DNA of 60,639 nucleotides from JBCDCE01 sp039182515 (GCA_039182515.1 JBCDCE010000017.1:1-60639), one strand, 5' to 3'; shown: positions 24,881 to 33,989, numbered from the stretch's first letter. Made by a program: numbers and translations. Notes: a model not told the origin generated them from the letters alone.

Positions 24881-27800
24881 TTAAAGCAAGAAATCATTTG
24901 CTGTGAGCGTGAAGGCATCAACAGAGAAAATTGCAACGTCCACCTCTTGGCCTTTGTTGTTTTCAAAGGTCACGGTTGCAAGTGTGGCACTCTCTTGGGT
25001 GATTGACACATCCGAGAGCCCGTCGACGTTGTCCAGCCGCGACAGATCGATTTTGTCGAGCCCATCTTCCCAATCGAGAATCGAACCGCCTTTGGTGGTG
25101 TCTTTGAACTGAAAAACATCTGCATCTGCGCCGCCAATCAACGTGTCTTTTCCGCGATCTGCCACAAGTGTGTCTTCGCCCGCGCCGCCGTCCATCGTGT
25201 CGCGCCCCCAGCTGCCTTCGATCCAATCATCGCCGGCTTCCCCGAAAAGCGTATCTACCCCACTGTCACCAAAGACAAAGTCATTGCCACTGCCAGCTTT
25301 GATCTGATCGTCGCCGCGGTTGCCGTGGATGTTGTCGGCACCGCTGGTGCCTGTGAGACTGTCAGCTTGGTTGGTGCCTGCGATATGATTTGGAGCGTTT
25401 TCAATCGGTTCAAAGGCATCGATGCCGTCGAACACACCTTTGGCTTTAACTTGGATGTCATCTTCGGTGACTTTGTCCCCATAGACTTTGACGGTCCCAA
25501 GATCGTCTTCGTCATGGGCGCCGCCGCCGTCCCCTTGTTGGGACCGCACGCTGATCAAGGAATAATCTCCTCCCTCATCTACGCCGTAGGTGATCTCGGC
25601 GATCTCAACCGTGTGACCCCGCAAGATCAATTTATCGCCGTCTTGATTAGAGAAATCGGTGAGCACATCGTCGCCGCCCGCTTCAACCCAATGGTCGTGC
25701 ATGGCTTCGTTTTCACCCGCCACTTTGCGCCAGTTGATGGTGCCGTCATCGCGGGTGTGGCGGGCCATCACCACATTTGTTGCGTTCAGAAGGTAGTTGA
25801 AAGTGATCTCGTCTTTGCCTTGACCAGCCGTCACCACATCAACGGCCTGCGCGCTTGGAACGGCTGGGTTGATACGCCCGTCTGCTCCATTTGTTTGGGC
25901 GGGGTCGGGTTCACCGCCGTCGGAATAGACACGAATTTTATCGCGTCCCGCCCCAGTGCTGACGGTTTGAGCGCCAGTACCCAGGTCCACATAGTCTTTG
26001 GTCTCAACCCCTGGAGCTGCGGTGACGATGTTTTCGCTATTTGTCGCGGAGGCAAATTCTTGTACGCCGCCGTTGTAGGGGCTTAGCTCATCTGCTTGCT
26101 CGAGCCGGTCTACCCCGTCAAAGACGCCGGATCTTTGAACCTTAACGTCATCCTCGGTGATGCGGTCGCCATAGACCTTTACTGTGCCTACAAAATCCTC
26201 GTCATGGGCACCTGTGGCCGTGTTGGCGCCGCCAGCACCGCCGTCGCCTTGTTGGCTGATGGCTGTGATCAGGGAATAATCCCCGCCGGCATCTGTGCCG
26301 TAGGTGATGCTGTCGAGTTCAACGGTGTGACCGCGCAGAACAATTTTGTCGCCTTCTGCTTTGGAAAAATCGGTGATGGTGTCGTTGCCCCATCCTTCAA
26401 CCCAATGGTCGTGCACATTGTCGTTTTCGCCCGCCACGCCGCGCCAATGCACATGGCCTGCTTTGCCCGTGTGTTGAGCTAAAACGGCGGCTGTACCGTT
26501 GAGGAGCGCGTGGAATTCAAAGGTGTCGCGACCCGCGCCGCCTGTAAAGGTATCCTCAGCTGACCCGGCAGATATGGCTGGGTTGTACCGGCCCTCGCTA
26601 CCATTGGTTTGGGCCGGATCGGGCTCACCTGCGTCGCCATAAGAGATGAAACGATCGTTGCCAGAGCCGCCATCGACTGTTTGGCGCCCGCTGCCTGTTT
26701 TGATCAGATCATTGCGGTCTGTGCCTTCAAACGCCAGGTTGATTGTGTCTGCATTCTCAGCCACGGCTTGTGTGCTGATCTCGGCTGTTGGGGGCGTGGA
26801 GGCGGGCGCTTGCGCTTCACCGGCTGCGATATCTTCAAGATCATCAATGCCGTAGAAAACCTTGGCTTTTACAGTGATGTCGTCTTCGGTGACTTTGTCG
26901 CCATAGACCTTAATTGTTCCCAAAAGATCCTCATCGTGGGCGCCGCCGCCGTCACCTTGTTGGGACCGCAGTTGGATCAGGGAATAGTCTCCACCGTCAT
27001 CTTCACCGTAGGTGATTTCGGCGATCTCCACCGTATGGCCCCGGATGTCGATCTTGTCGCCATCCTGGTTTGAGAAATCTAGGATGGTGTCGTTGCCGAT
27101 GCCTTCGACCCAGTGATCATGCACATTGTCGTTTTCGCCAGCAACTTTGCGCCAATTGACGGATCCATCGTCGCGGGTGTGCTTTTCTAAGATCTCTTCT
27201 TTGGCGTTGAGCAATAGCCGGAACGCAAAAGTGTCACGGCCTTGTCCGCCTTTGAGCACGTCATCTCCGGCGCCGTCCGCCAGAGCAGGGTTTACGCGAC
27301 CTTCGCTGCCGTTCGTTTGCGCGGGATCTGGTTCGCCACCATCTGAATAGCTGTAAATCCGGTCATGCCCTCCGCCAGCGTCGACGGTTTGGCTGCCTTC
27401 TCCTACATGGACCACGTCCTTTTGGCGGTAGAGATTGCCTTCATAAGTGTCGCCGTCTGTGTTGGAGAAGACCTCCATTGTGCCGCCTGCGTTTGCCTCA
27501 GCAAATGCCGCGTCGGCATGCTCAAGACGGTCGATTCCATCTGTGTTGTTTTGAACATGAAGATCGTCTTCAGTGACTTTGTCGCCATAGACCTTGATTT
27601 GACCCAGTGGATCCTCGTCATGCGCGCCCGTTGCTGTATTCGCGCCGCCCGCGCCGCCGTCGCCTTGTTGGCTGATAACGGTGATCAGTGAGTAGCTGCC
27701 TTGGGCATCACTGCCATAGGTGATGGATTGAACTGTTGCCGTATGACCCGCGATTACGATGCAGTCGCCTTCATCCTTTGAGAAATCGGTTATGATATCG

Positions 27801-28159
27801 AGCCCGAAGCCCTCAACCCAGTGGTCGTGTACAGAGTCATTTTCGCCTGCGACTTTGTTCCATTTGGTGCGGCCTGCCGCATTGGTATGTTCGGCGATTA
27901 CCTCTTCTTTGGCATTCAGAACCGCCCGGAATTCAAAGCGGTCCGCACCGCTGCCGCCCGTTAGGGTGTCGATTGTGTCTTCTGTGGGGACGGCTGGATA
28001 AACGCGCCCTTCTGCACCGTTCGTTTGCGCTGGGTCTGGTTCTCCAGCGTCCCCCCAAGAGACGATGCGGTCATTTCCGTCTCCTGCGTCTACGGTTTGC
28101 GAGCCAGTGCCAAGTGTGAAGAGGTCACGTTTATCGGTTCCAAGAATCTTGGATGTCAT
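24881..28159 (-). CDS. RTX-type calcium-binding secreted protein with four long A-B-A-B repeats
   Basis: 1092 residues, very acidic. Residues 6-213, 247-443, 478-688 and 721-918 are four imperfect repeats of about 200 residues, each with GEPDPAQTNG, an NDxVHDHWVEG-like segment, DFS..DGDK, GHT, QQGDGG, GAHDED and KVYGDKVTEDD. Residues 926-1015 are glycine/aspartate nonapeptides (GSGNDFVFGDSGVDTLFGEA), and the last 75 residues (SVDAFTLTANDFLL at the end) look like a type I secretion signal. There is no N-terminal signal peptide. The start at 28159 follows AAGGA on the minus strand; the open frame further upstream is unlikely coding. No HlyB/HlyD exporter is nearby. Function is unknown; an adhesin or surface enzyme is possible. 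Confidence 0.85.
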   Translation of the reverse strand: MTSKILGTDKRDLFTLGTGSQTVDAGDGNDRIVSWGDAGEPDPAQTNGAEGRVYPAVPTEDTIDTLTGGSGADRFEFRAVLNAKEEVIAEHTNAAGRTKWNKVAGENDSVHDHWVEGFGLDIITDFSKDEGDCIVIAGHTATVQSITYGSDAQGSYSLITVISQQGDGGAGGANTATGAHDEDPLGQIKVYGDKVTEDDLHVQNNTDGIDRLEHADAAFAEANAGGTMEVFSNTDGDTYEGNLYRQKDVVHVGEGSQTVDAGGGHDRIYSYSDGGEPDPAQTNGSEGRVNPALADGAGDDVLKGGQGRDTFAFRLLLNAKEEILEKHTRDDGSVNWRKVAGENDNVHDHWVEGIGNDTILDFSNQDGDKIDIRGHTVEIAEITYGEDDGGDYSLIQLRSQQGDGGGAHDEDLLGTIKVYGDKVTEDDITVKAKVFYGIDDLEDIAAGEAQAPASTPPTAEISTQAVAENADTINLAFEGTDRNDLIKTGSGRQTVDGGSGNDRFISYGDAGEPDPAQTNGSEGRYNPAISAGSAEDTFTGGAGRDTFEFHALLNGTAAVLAQHTGKAGHVHWRGVAGENDNVHDHWVEGWGNDTITDFSKAEGDKIVLRGHTVELDSITYGTDAGGDYSLITAISQQGDGGAGGANTATGAHDEDFVGTVKVYGDRITEDDVKVQRSGVFDGVDRLEQADELSPYNGGVQEFASATNSENIVTAAPGVETKDYVDLGTGAQTVSTGAGRDKIRVYSDGGEPDPAQTNGADGRINPAVPSAQAVDVVTAGQGKDEITFNYLLNATNVVMARHTRDDGTINWRKVAGENEAMHDHWVEAGGDDVLTDFSNQDGDKLILRGHTVEIAEITYGVDEGGDYSLISVRSQQGDGGGAHDEDDLGTVKVYGDKVTEDDIQVKAKGVFDGIDAFEPIENAPNHIAGTNQADSLTGTSGADNIHGNRGDDQIKAGSGNDFVFGDSGVDTLFGEAGDDWIEGSWGRDTMDGGAGEDTLVADRGKDTLIGGADADVFQFKDTTKGGSILDWEDGLDKIDLSRLDNVDGLSDVSITQESATLATVTFENNKGQEVDVAIFSVDAFTLTANDFLL
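25406..25999 (-). repeat. RTX protein long repeat 4 (type B)
   Basis: Encodes residues 721-918. It shares SDGGEPDPAQ, NWRKVAGEN, EIAEITYG and the short QQGDGGGAHDED form with repeat 2. The VHDHWVEG segment reads MHDHWVEA here. Confidence 0.75.
26096..26728 (-). repeat. RTX protein long repeat 3 (type A)
   Basis: Encodes residues 478-688. It shares GDAGEPDPAQ and the AGGANTAT insert with repeat 1, pointing to duplication of an A-B block. Confidence 0.75.
26831..27421 (-). repeat. RTX protein long repeat 2 (type B)
   Basis: Encodes residues 247-443. Type B is marked by SDGGEPDPAQ, NWRKVAGEND, EIAEITYG and QQGDGGGAHDED without the AGGANTAT insert. Confidence 0.75.
27521..28144 (-). repeat. RTX protein long repeat 1 (type A)
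   Basis: Encodes residues 6-213. Type A is marked by GDAGEPDPAQ and by the insert AGGANTAT between QQGDGG and GAHDED. The next repeat lacks the insert. Confidence 0.75.
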
Positions 28160-28669
28160 GGTCGATTTCCTTGTCGAACACGGGGTATTAGCCTGTGCTT
28201 GGTGTGTGATTTGGTCGTGTGTGCAATGCGACGCTAGCCGCGTGCCCCATGCTGAAAAAGAGCGTGTCAAAATCTGGGCGCAAAGACGCGGCAATCGGCC
28301 TGATTTGAGCGGAATTCAACCAGTTAGGGTGGGATTTTTTCTCCAAAAATCCGATAAATTATTGAATTTAAATAATTTATTTCGCGCAATCCCAGTGGTG
28401 TGAGCAAAGAGGTCGGGGTCTGCCGATCGCGCTCTGGTTCGGCAGTCCTTCGCTTATGAATTGAGGCCAAAATAAGGCATGAGAAACAATACGTCGCGCT
28501 CCTTGGCACTGTTCTCAAAACCGAAAACCATCGCCACAATTCAAAACTGGGCCTGCGCCGAATACCGAGCCTGCGTTAGCGAGCGATTCCTGTGCGCAAA
28601 TGGCAGTTTATGCCTGCGGCGGATCCCCTAAATGAGGATCAACACAAATTTCCTGTGAAAGGTTATCCA
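28160..28669. other. Non-coding divergent region between the RTX and dioxygenase genes
   Basis: About 510 bases without a convincing gene. It contains the two adjacent palindromes described at 28332-28380 and lies between divergent genes, so it should hold both promoters. Confidence 0.5.
28332..28380. promoter_or_regulatory. Two adjacent perfect palindromes upstream of the RTX gene
   Basis: GGATTTTT (28332-28339) pairs with AAAAATCC (28345-28352), and ATAAATTATT (28354-28363) pairs with AATAATTTAT (28371-28380). The pair sits about 175-225 bases upstream of the RTX start in an AT-rich island. It may be a regulator site or, for the first, a weak terminator. Confidence 0.45.
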
Positions 28670-29602
28670 ATGATAAGAGAGATCAAAGGTCTACACCACG
28701 TCACCTCGATGGCGGGCGGCGCGAACGAGAATAATGCGTTTTTCACAAAAAGTCTCGGGCTGCGCCGGATTAAGAAAACCGTCAATTTCGACGCGCCGGA
28801 GGTATACCACCTGTACTTCGGTGATGAAGCTGGGACACCTGGTTCGGTCATGACCACTTTCCCTTTTGGAAACATGCCTAGGGGGAAACGCGGTGTGGGA
28901 GAGGTGGGCACAACGGAATTTGCGGTTCCAATTGGCAGCTTAGGCTATTGGTCGGATCGCCTCAGCGCCTTGGGTGTCACGGGTCTTAAACAAGACAGCG
29001 TCTTTGGCGAAGCGCGACTTTCCTTTGACGGACCCCATGGCGATGGGTTTGCGCTGGTTGAGAGCGCGGCTGAGGGTCGAGAGGCCTGGCGCGGCGGGGA
29101 CGTGCCTGAATCGGTGGGTATCTTGGGGTTTCGGGGTGCCCGCTTTCAGCTCAGCGACGCGGCTACCACCGGAGAGCTCTTACAATTTATGGGCTATCAA
29201 AAGGCCGACCGGCAAGGCGATGTGACCCGCTATATGATCGAGGGGGGTAACCCCGCCAATACAATTGATCTTGAAGAGATGCAGGGCGCACAGGCTGCGC
29301 AGCAAGGTGCTGGCTCCGTACACCACATTGCCTTTGCCGTCGAAAACCGGGCCGCACAACTCAAAGTGCGGGCGGCTTTGCTAGACACGGGCTACCAGGT
29401 CACCCCGGTCATTGACCGCGATTATTTCTGGGCGATTTACTTCCGCACGCCGGGCGGCGTGCTCTTTGAGATTGCCACAAATGAACCGGGCTTTGATCGC
29501 GATGAAGACACGGCGAATTTGGGCCAAGCCCTGAAGCTGCCAACGCGGTATGAACCGCATCGCGCCAAGATCGAAGCGCATTTGCCTGAGATCTCAGATT
29601 GA
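28670..29602 (+). CDS. Ring-cleaving dioxygenase, VOC superfamily (MhqO-like)
   Basis: 310 residues with two pairs of vicinal-oxygen-chelate modules. Probable metal ligands are the histidine in IKGLHHVTSM, the one in SVHHIAFAV and the glutamate in GGVLFEIATNEPG. Relatives such as Bacillus MhqO act on hydroquinone-type compounds, though the real substrate is often unknown. GAAAGG precedes ATG 28670; the frame is open 26 codons further upstream without support. The esterase gene follows 12 bases later, the same pairing as mhqO/mhqD elsewhere. Confidence 0.8.
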   Translation: MIREIKGLHHVTSMAGGANENNAFFTKSLGLRRIKKTVNFDAPEVYHLYFGDEAGTPGSVMTTFPFGNMPRGKRGVGEVGTTEFAVPIGSLGYWSDRLSALGVTGLKQDSVFGEARLSFDGPHGDGFALVESAAEGREAWRGGDVPESVGILGFRGARFQLSDAATTGELLQFMGYQKADRQGDVTRYMIEGGNPANTIDLEEMQGAQAAQQGAGSVHHIAFAVENRAAQLKVRAALLDTGYQVTPVIDRDYFWAIYFRTPGGVLFEIATNEPGFDRDEDTANLGQALKLPTRYEPHRAKIEAHLPEISD

Positions 29603-29614
29603 GGGTTCGGGTAA

Positions 29615-30220
29615 ATGACAACAGATCTATACCAAGCGCGGACCAAAGCGCCGGATCCCGGTAAGCCGCTTGTTTTTGTGTTTCATGGCACAGGCGGCCA
29701 TGAAGGACAGTTCTTTGACCTGGTGCAAACACTTGTGCCAGGCGCCGGGGTCATCGCGCCGCGTGGCGATGTGAGCGAACATGGCGCCTTGCGGTTTTTC
29801 AAACGAACGGGCGAGGGCGTGTATGACATGGACGACCTCAAAGCCCGCACCGCGAGAATGACTGATTTTATCAAAGCGCATCTGAGTGCCACGCCAAATA
29901 CACCCGTGTTTGCCTTTGGCTATTCGAACGGAGCAAATATTTTGGCCTCCGTCATGCTTGAAAGCCCCGAGCTCTTTGATCGTGTGGGGCTGCTGCACCC
30001 GCTCATCCCGTGGACCCCCGCGCCACAGCCCGGCTTAAAAGGTCGCAAAGTGTTTGTGAGTGCGGGCCAACACGATCCGATCACGCCTTGGTCTGCGAGC
30101 CAAGCGCTGATGGATTGGCTCAAAGCGCAAGGCGCTGAGGTAACTGAGGCAGTGCACGAGGGCGGGCACGAATTGCGCGAGATGGAAATCAGAGCTTTGC
30201 AGCAGTTTCTGAGCGCCTGA
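29615..30220 (+). CDS. Alpha/beta hydrolase, phospholipase/carboxylesterase family (MhqD-like)
   Basis: 201 residues. The oxyanion segment VFHGTGGHEGQF, the nucleophile motif GYSNGAN, the acid in GQHDPITPW and the histidine in EGGHEL give a complete catalytic triad. Length and spacing match the small carboxylesterase family containing MhqD. It is probably co-transcribed with the dioxygenase gene and could hydrolyse its ring-opened or ester product. The substrate is unknown. Confidence 0.82.
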   Translation: MTTDLYQARTKAPDPGKPLVFVFHGTGGHEGQFFDLVQTLVPGAGVIAPRGDVSEHGALRFFKRTGEGVYDMDDLKARTARMTDFIKAHLSATPNTPVFAFGYSNGANILASVMLESPELFDRVGLLHPLIPWTPAPQPGLKGRKVFVSAGQHDPITPWSASQALMDWLKAQGAEVTEAVHEGGHELREMEIRALQQFLSA

Positions 30221-30237
30221 CTAGCGTAGTGTTCGGT

Positions 30238-30603
30238 CTAAAAGACCACGCCGCTAAACAAGGCAACATTGGCATAAGGCGTCACCTCGCCCGTGCGCAC
30301 CACTGCCACAGCGTCAGCACTCATGGCTTTGAAGTCTTCATGGGAGACGCGCTCGGGATCTAGGCCTAGGGTCATGTCGAGCGCGCTTTCTTTAGCCACC
30401 ACCGCGCGCTCTATGCAAAGCTCCGAGAGCACGGCATCAAGAACTACCGCAAATCTCGGCACACCCGGCGTGACGGCCAGATCAACCACCTCCGCACCGC
30501 GCGGTACAGGCAGGCCCCCATCCTCGATCACGAGCATATCCCCGTGACCCATCGCGGCGACGATGGCGCTGAGGCGGGCGTTGAGAAGAGGGGTCTTTTT
30601 CAT
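30238..30603 (-). CDS. rbsD: RbsD/FucU family sugar mutarotase (D-ribose pyranase)
   Basis: 121 residues, beginning MKKTPLLNARLSAIVAAMGH with the conserved catalytic histidine in GHGDMLVIEDGGLPVP. It interconverts ring forms of a sugar before phosphorylation. It stands alone on the minus strand with no ribose transporter or kinase nearby, so its partner pathway is elsewhere. FucU-type specificity for fucose cannot be excluded. Confidence 0.85.
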   Translation of the reverse strand: MKKTPLLNARLSAIVAAMGHGDMLVIEDGGLPVPRGAEVVDLAVTPGVPRFAVVLDAVLSELCIERAVVAKESALDMTLGLDPERVSHEDFKAMSADAVAVVRTGEVTPYANVALFSGVVF

Positions 30604-30745
30604 CTGGGGCGTCGCTCCACGTGACTTCGTGCCTTTATGATAGCAATTGCGCTGGAGGCTGTCTCGCGTGCTCCGGCAAAAGCGCTGCGCGAAAACTGGA
30701 AATCCCCCCTGTGCGACGTAGGTTTGGTAAAAAGGAGACCTCTAC

Positions 30746-31252
30746 ATGGCGCTGTCAAAAACGACCCCTCCAGCGGGATATTCCTCTCTCCAGGTCACTT
30801 TACACTGGGCGACAATGGTCCTTGTGGCCTTACAATTGATCTTTCCTGAAGGGATCAGCCGCGCGTTCGAAGCGGGATTAAGAACGGGTGAGCTCAGCTT
30901 TTCAGTGCCGGTTGTGATGCATTTCTTCTTTGGGTCGGTGATCACGTTTTTGGTGATGTGGCGGCTGATGCTGCGAAATGAGCGCGGCGTGCCAGGGCAT
31001 GTGGAGGGTGAACCTGCGATTTTTCAAAAGCTGAGCACCTATGCGCATTGGGGCTTTTATATTGTGCTGCTCTTGCTGCCAGTCACAGGCGCTTTGGCTT
31101 GGGGCATGGCGGCGGAAGGGCCGGGTGAGGCTCACGAGATTTTAAAGATGGCCTTGCTTGTGTTGATCGCTGGGCATGTTGGGGCTGTGATCATCCACCA
31201 ATTTGTTTGGAAGACAAACATCCTGGCGCGGATGACAAAACCCCAAAACTAG
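30746..31252 (+). CDS. Cytochrome b561 family membrane protein
   Basis: 168 residues with four hydrophobic segments: SLQVTLHWATMVLVALQLIF, VVMHFFFGSVITFLVMWRLM, a segment around HWGFYIVLLLLPVTGALAWG and a last one around LVLIAGHVGAVIIHQFVW. Histidines in the segments (LHW, MHF, AHW, GHVG, IHQ) fit two b-type haems. It would carry electrons from quinone in the inner membrane. AAGGAG precedes ATG 30746. Its stop is four bases from the end of a convergent hydrolase gene. Confidence 0.87.
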   Translation: MALSKTTPPAGYSSLQVTLHWATMVLVALQLIFPEGISRAFEAGLRTGELSFSVPVVMHFFFGSVITFLVMWRLMLRNERGVPGHVEGEPAIFQKLSTYAHWGFYIVLLLLPVTGALAWGMAAEGPGEAHEILKMALLVLIAGHVGAVIIHQFVWKTNILARMTKPQN

Positions 31253-31256
31253 CGCC

Positions 31257-32003
31257 TCAAAGAGCAAAAAACGCTTCCAACGAGGCCTGAAATTTTTGTG
31301 GCTCGTCTGCGTGGATCCAATGCCCGGCTTGAGGCAGTTTGGCAAAACGCGCTTTCGGAAAGAGCCTGCGGATCTCAGGGCGATGCTCGGGCAAAACGTA
31401 GTCTGAGCGGCCGCCATGCAAAAAGAGCGTGTCACCGTCAAAAGAGGTGTCTCGCTTTGGAAAGTCCAGGATTTTGGGCATGTCGCGCTCAAGCACATCG
31501 AGGTTCAGCCGCCAGCGCCGCTCGGCCACATCCAAGTTTTGCAACAAAAAGCTTCGGATCATGGGGTCGCTGACCTCGAGCTGAGCGTCGGTGCGTTTCT
31601 CGATGGCACTGAGATCCATGGCTTTCATCGCATGGATATACTCGAGCTGAGAATGCGCGTAGGCTACGGGAGCAATATCGGCCACAAGCAGCCGGTTCAC
31701 GTGATGTGGCGCCGTGAGAGCCAGAGCCATGGCCGCTTTGCCGCCCATGGAATGGCCCATAATATCGGCGGGGCTGTCCAATGTGGTGCAGAGCTCTGCC
31801 AAATCCTCTGCGAGGTCTTCGTAGCTATGACTTTCATGCCAAGGACTTTGGCCGTGATTGCGAAGATCGGGGACCAAGACTGTGCGGGTTTTCGCAAGCT
31901 TTTTGGCCATGCTTCCAAAGTTGCGTCCAGACCCGTATAATCCGTGCACCAATATAATTGGAATCAGTGAGTTGCGCGGTCCGAAGGCTTGAAAATGTAT
32001 CAT
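31257..32003 (-). CDS. Alpha/beta fold hydrolase (YbfF-like esterase)
   Basis: 248 residues. LVHGLYGSGRNFG holds the oxyanion hole, GHSMGGKAAM the nucleophile serine, and the C-terminal AGHWIHADEP the catalytic histidine. The family includes acyl-CoA thioesterase or esterase YbfF. The frame continues 16 codons upstream, but the usual N-terminus is MIHFQAFGP at 32003. It is divergent from the next small membrane-protein gene. Confidence 0.82.
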   Translation of the reverse strand: MIHFQAFGPRNSLIPIILVHGLYGSGRNFGSMAKKLAKTRTVLVPDLRNHGQSPWHESHSYEDLAEDLAELCTTLDSPADIMGHSMGGKAAMALALTAPHHVNRLLVADIAPVAYAHSQLEYIHAMKAMDLSAIEKRTDAQLEVSDPMIRSFLLQNLDVAERRWRLNLDVLERDMPKILDFPKRDTSFDGDTLFLHGGRSDYVLPEHRPEIRRLFPKARFAKLPQAGHWIHADEPQKFQASLEAFFAL

Positions 32004-32049
32004 TGCCGATCTTCTGTCTGCGTGCTTGTATGCGGGGCTTTGTGTAAAC

Positions 32050-32448
32050 ATGACATTTCAACCAGACGCCAGCTTTATGGACGCAAATACGTTTTTTCGT
32101 AAAACTGAAGAGATTGCCGTTTTAATGGAGAAGCGCCTCGGTGTGCGCGGATCTACTTTGGCCGAACGGGCCAACAAAGCGCGGCGTCATTTGTCGTCGC
32201 GGTTGGTGAAAGACGCTGAATTTCTCACGCAAACAACCGAGTTTTTCAACAATCCTAAGATGCTCAGCCAAGTGGATGAGCCACGTGTGGAGCGGGCTTA
32301 CGAGGATCTTTTGGACCATCTCGAAGGTTTGACCGGGGAAAGCAGAAAGAAGCGTGCGCTCTTCGGGGTTCTGCGGTCTATTGCGCTTAACCTTTTGCTG
32401 CTGGGCGTGGTTATCGCAATCATCTTAGCTTGGCGCGGCTTCATCTGA
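32050..32448 (+). CDS. Small protein with C-terminal membrane anchor, unknown function
   Basis: 132 residues. Residues 1-105 are charged and probably helical (FFRKTEEIAVLMEKRLGVRG, then ERANKARRHLSSRLVKDAEF). Residues 108-130 form one hydrophobic segment (SIALNLLLLGVVIAIILAW), so it is a tail-anchored or single-pass protein. The start could instead be ATG 32077. I recognise no family beyond general conservation expected in Rhodobacterales. Confidence 0.65.
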   Translation: MTFQPDASFMDANTFFRKTEEIAVLMEKRLGVRGSTLAERANKARRHLSSRLVKDAEFLTQTTEFFNNPKMLSQVDEPRVERAYEDLLDHLEGLTGESRKKRALFGVLRSIALNLLLLGVVIAIILAWRGFI

Positions 32449-32565
32449 ACTACCCTGTTTTTTGACATTTAGGCGGAGAGGATTGCGCGGCCACTGGGTC
32501 ACGCTAAACCGTCAAGTCTCGTTTGGAACGCCGCGCAACCAGTCTGCAACGTATTTTCTAGGCGC

Positions 32566-32670
32566 TAAGACCTGGGCCCTACCGCGGGCGACGGGCTGAA
32601 AGCCCCCGCCCAGGGGGGCGGTCGGGGGCTGGTCGGCTTCGCCTCCTATTAACGCTTAGTGAGCAAGGCG
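32566..32670. repeat. Dispersed GC-rich palindromic repeat, copy 1
   Basis: About 105 bases with short stems such as GGGCTgaaAGCCC and the shared block GGTCGGCTTCGCCTCCTA. The reverse complement of 46681-46805 matches over most of its length. Both copies lie between the 3' ends of convergent genes, here the small membrane protein and glyA, so a terminator role is likely. Confidence 0.7.
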
Positions 32671-32693
32671 ACTCAAGTTTTTGGGACGGCGCT

Positions 32694-33989
32694 CTAGAGG
32701 TTTGGATAGATTGGGAATTGGCCGCAAAGCGCCAAGACCTTCTCTTTGACAGAAGCTTCTACCTCCGCGTTACCCTCTTCGCCATTGGCAGCCAAGCCAT
32801 CCACCACTTCCACAATCAAATCAGCAATTTGGCGGAACTCAGGCTCCCCAAAGCCGCGGGTTGTGCCCGCGGGCGAGCCCAAGCGGATGCCGGAGGTGAC
32901 CATGGGCTTTTCGGGATCAAATGGAATGCCGTTTTTGTTGCAGGTGATATGCGCGCGTCCCAAAGCTTTTTCGGTGGCGTTGCCTTTTACGCCTTTGGGG
33001 CGCAGGTCCACGAGCATCACGTGGCTATCGGTGCCGCCTGTGACGATGTCGAGGCCACCGGCCATAAGCTGTTCTGCGAGCGATTGCGCGTTCTTGATAA
33101 CTTGAGCTTGGTAGGTTTTGAACTCAGGGCGCAGCGCTTCGCCAAAAGCCACCGCTTTGCCTGCGATCACATGCATCAAGGGGCCGCCTTGGATGCCTGG
33201 GAAGATGGCCGAGTTGAACTTTTTGGCCATGGCCTCATCGTTGGTGAGGATCATGCCGCCGCGCGGGCCGCGCAGGGTTTTGTGTGTGGTCGTTGTGGCC
33301 ACATGCGCATGGGGGAAGGGCGAGGGGTAAAGATCCGCTGCAACGAGCCCTGCGAAATGAGCCATATCCACCAAGAGATACGCGCCGACGATGTCCGCGA
33401 TTTCGCGGAACTTCGCAAAATCAAGCTGGCGCGGAATGGCGGAGCCGCCCGCGATGATCATCTTTGGCTGATGCTCAGTGGCGAGCTTTTGGATCTCGTC
33501 ATAGTCCACAGAGCTGTCTTGGCGGCGCACGCCGTATTGCACGGCCTTGAACCATTTGCCCGATTGGTTGGGCTTGGCACCGTGGGTGAGGTGCCCGCCC
33601 GCATCAAGGCTCATGCCGAGGATGGTGTCGCCGGGTTGTAGGAGTGCTTGGAAAACACCCTGGTTGGCTTGGCTGCCTGAGTTCGGCTGCACATTGGCAA
33701 AGCCGCAGTCAAAGAGTTGGCACGCGCGCTCAATGGCCAGGTTTTCAGCCACGTCGACATATTGGCACCCGCCATAGTACCGGCGACCTGGATAGCCTTC
33801 AGCATATTTGTTGGTCATGACGCCACCTTGGGCCTCCATGACCGCTGCTGAGACGATGTTTTCAGAAGCAATCAGTTCGATTTCGTCGCGTTGGCGACCA
33901 AGCTCTTGTTCCATGGCTTTGTGCAAAGCCGGATCACGGGTTTCCAGGCGTTCTGTGAAAAAGCTGTCGTCGCGGTGCGGGGCGTTCAT
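32694..33989 (-). CDS. glyA: Serine hydroxymethyltransferase
   Basis: 431 residues; interconverts serine and glycine while charging tetrahydrofolate with a one-carbon unit. Visible signatures are ELIASENIVSAAVMEAQGGV near the N-terminus, the GGSAIPRQLDFAKF segment and the PLP-lysine motif TTTTHKTLRGPRGGMIL. Length is standard. AAGGAGA on the minus strand precedes its ATG at 33989. A palindrome 75 bases upstream may be an operator. Confidence 0.96.
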   Translation of the reverse strand: MNAPHRDDSFFTERLETRDPALHKAMEQELGRQRDEIELIASENIVSAAVMEAQGGVMTNKYAEGYPGRRYYGGCQYVDVAENLAIERACQLFDCGFANVQPNSGSQANQGVFQALLQPGDTILGMSLDAGGHLTHGAKPNQSGKWFKAVQYGVRRQDSSVDYDEIQKLATEHQPKMIIAGGSAIPRQLDFAKFREIADIVGAYLLVDMAHFAGLVAADLYPSPFPHAHVATTTTHKTLRGPRGGMILTNDEAMAKKFNSAIFPGIQGGPLMHVIAGKAVAFGEALRPEFKTYQAQVIKNAQSLAEQLMAGGLDIVTGGTDSHVMLVDLRPKGVKGNATEKALGRAHITCNKNGIPFDPEKPMVTSGIRLGSPAGTTRGFGEPEFRQIADLIVEVVDGLAANGEEGNAEVEASVKEKVLALCGQFPIYPNL

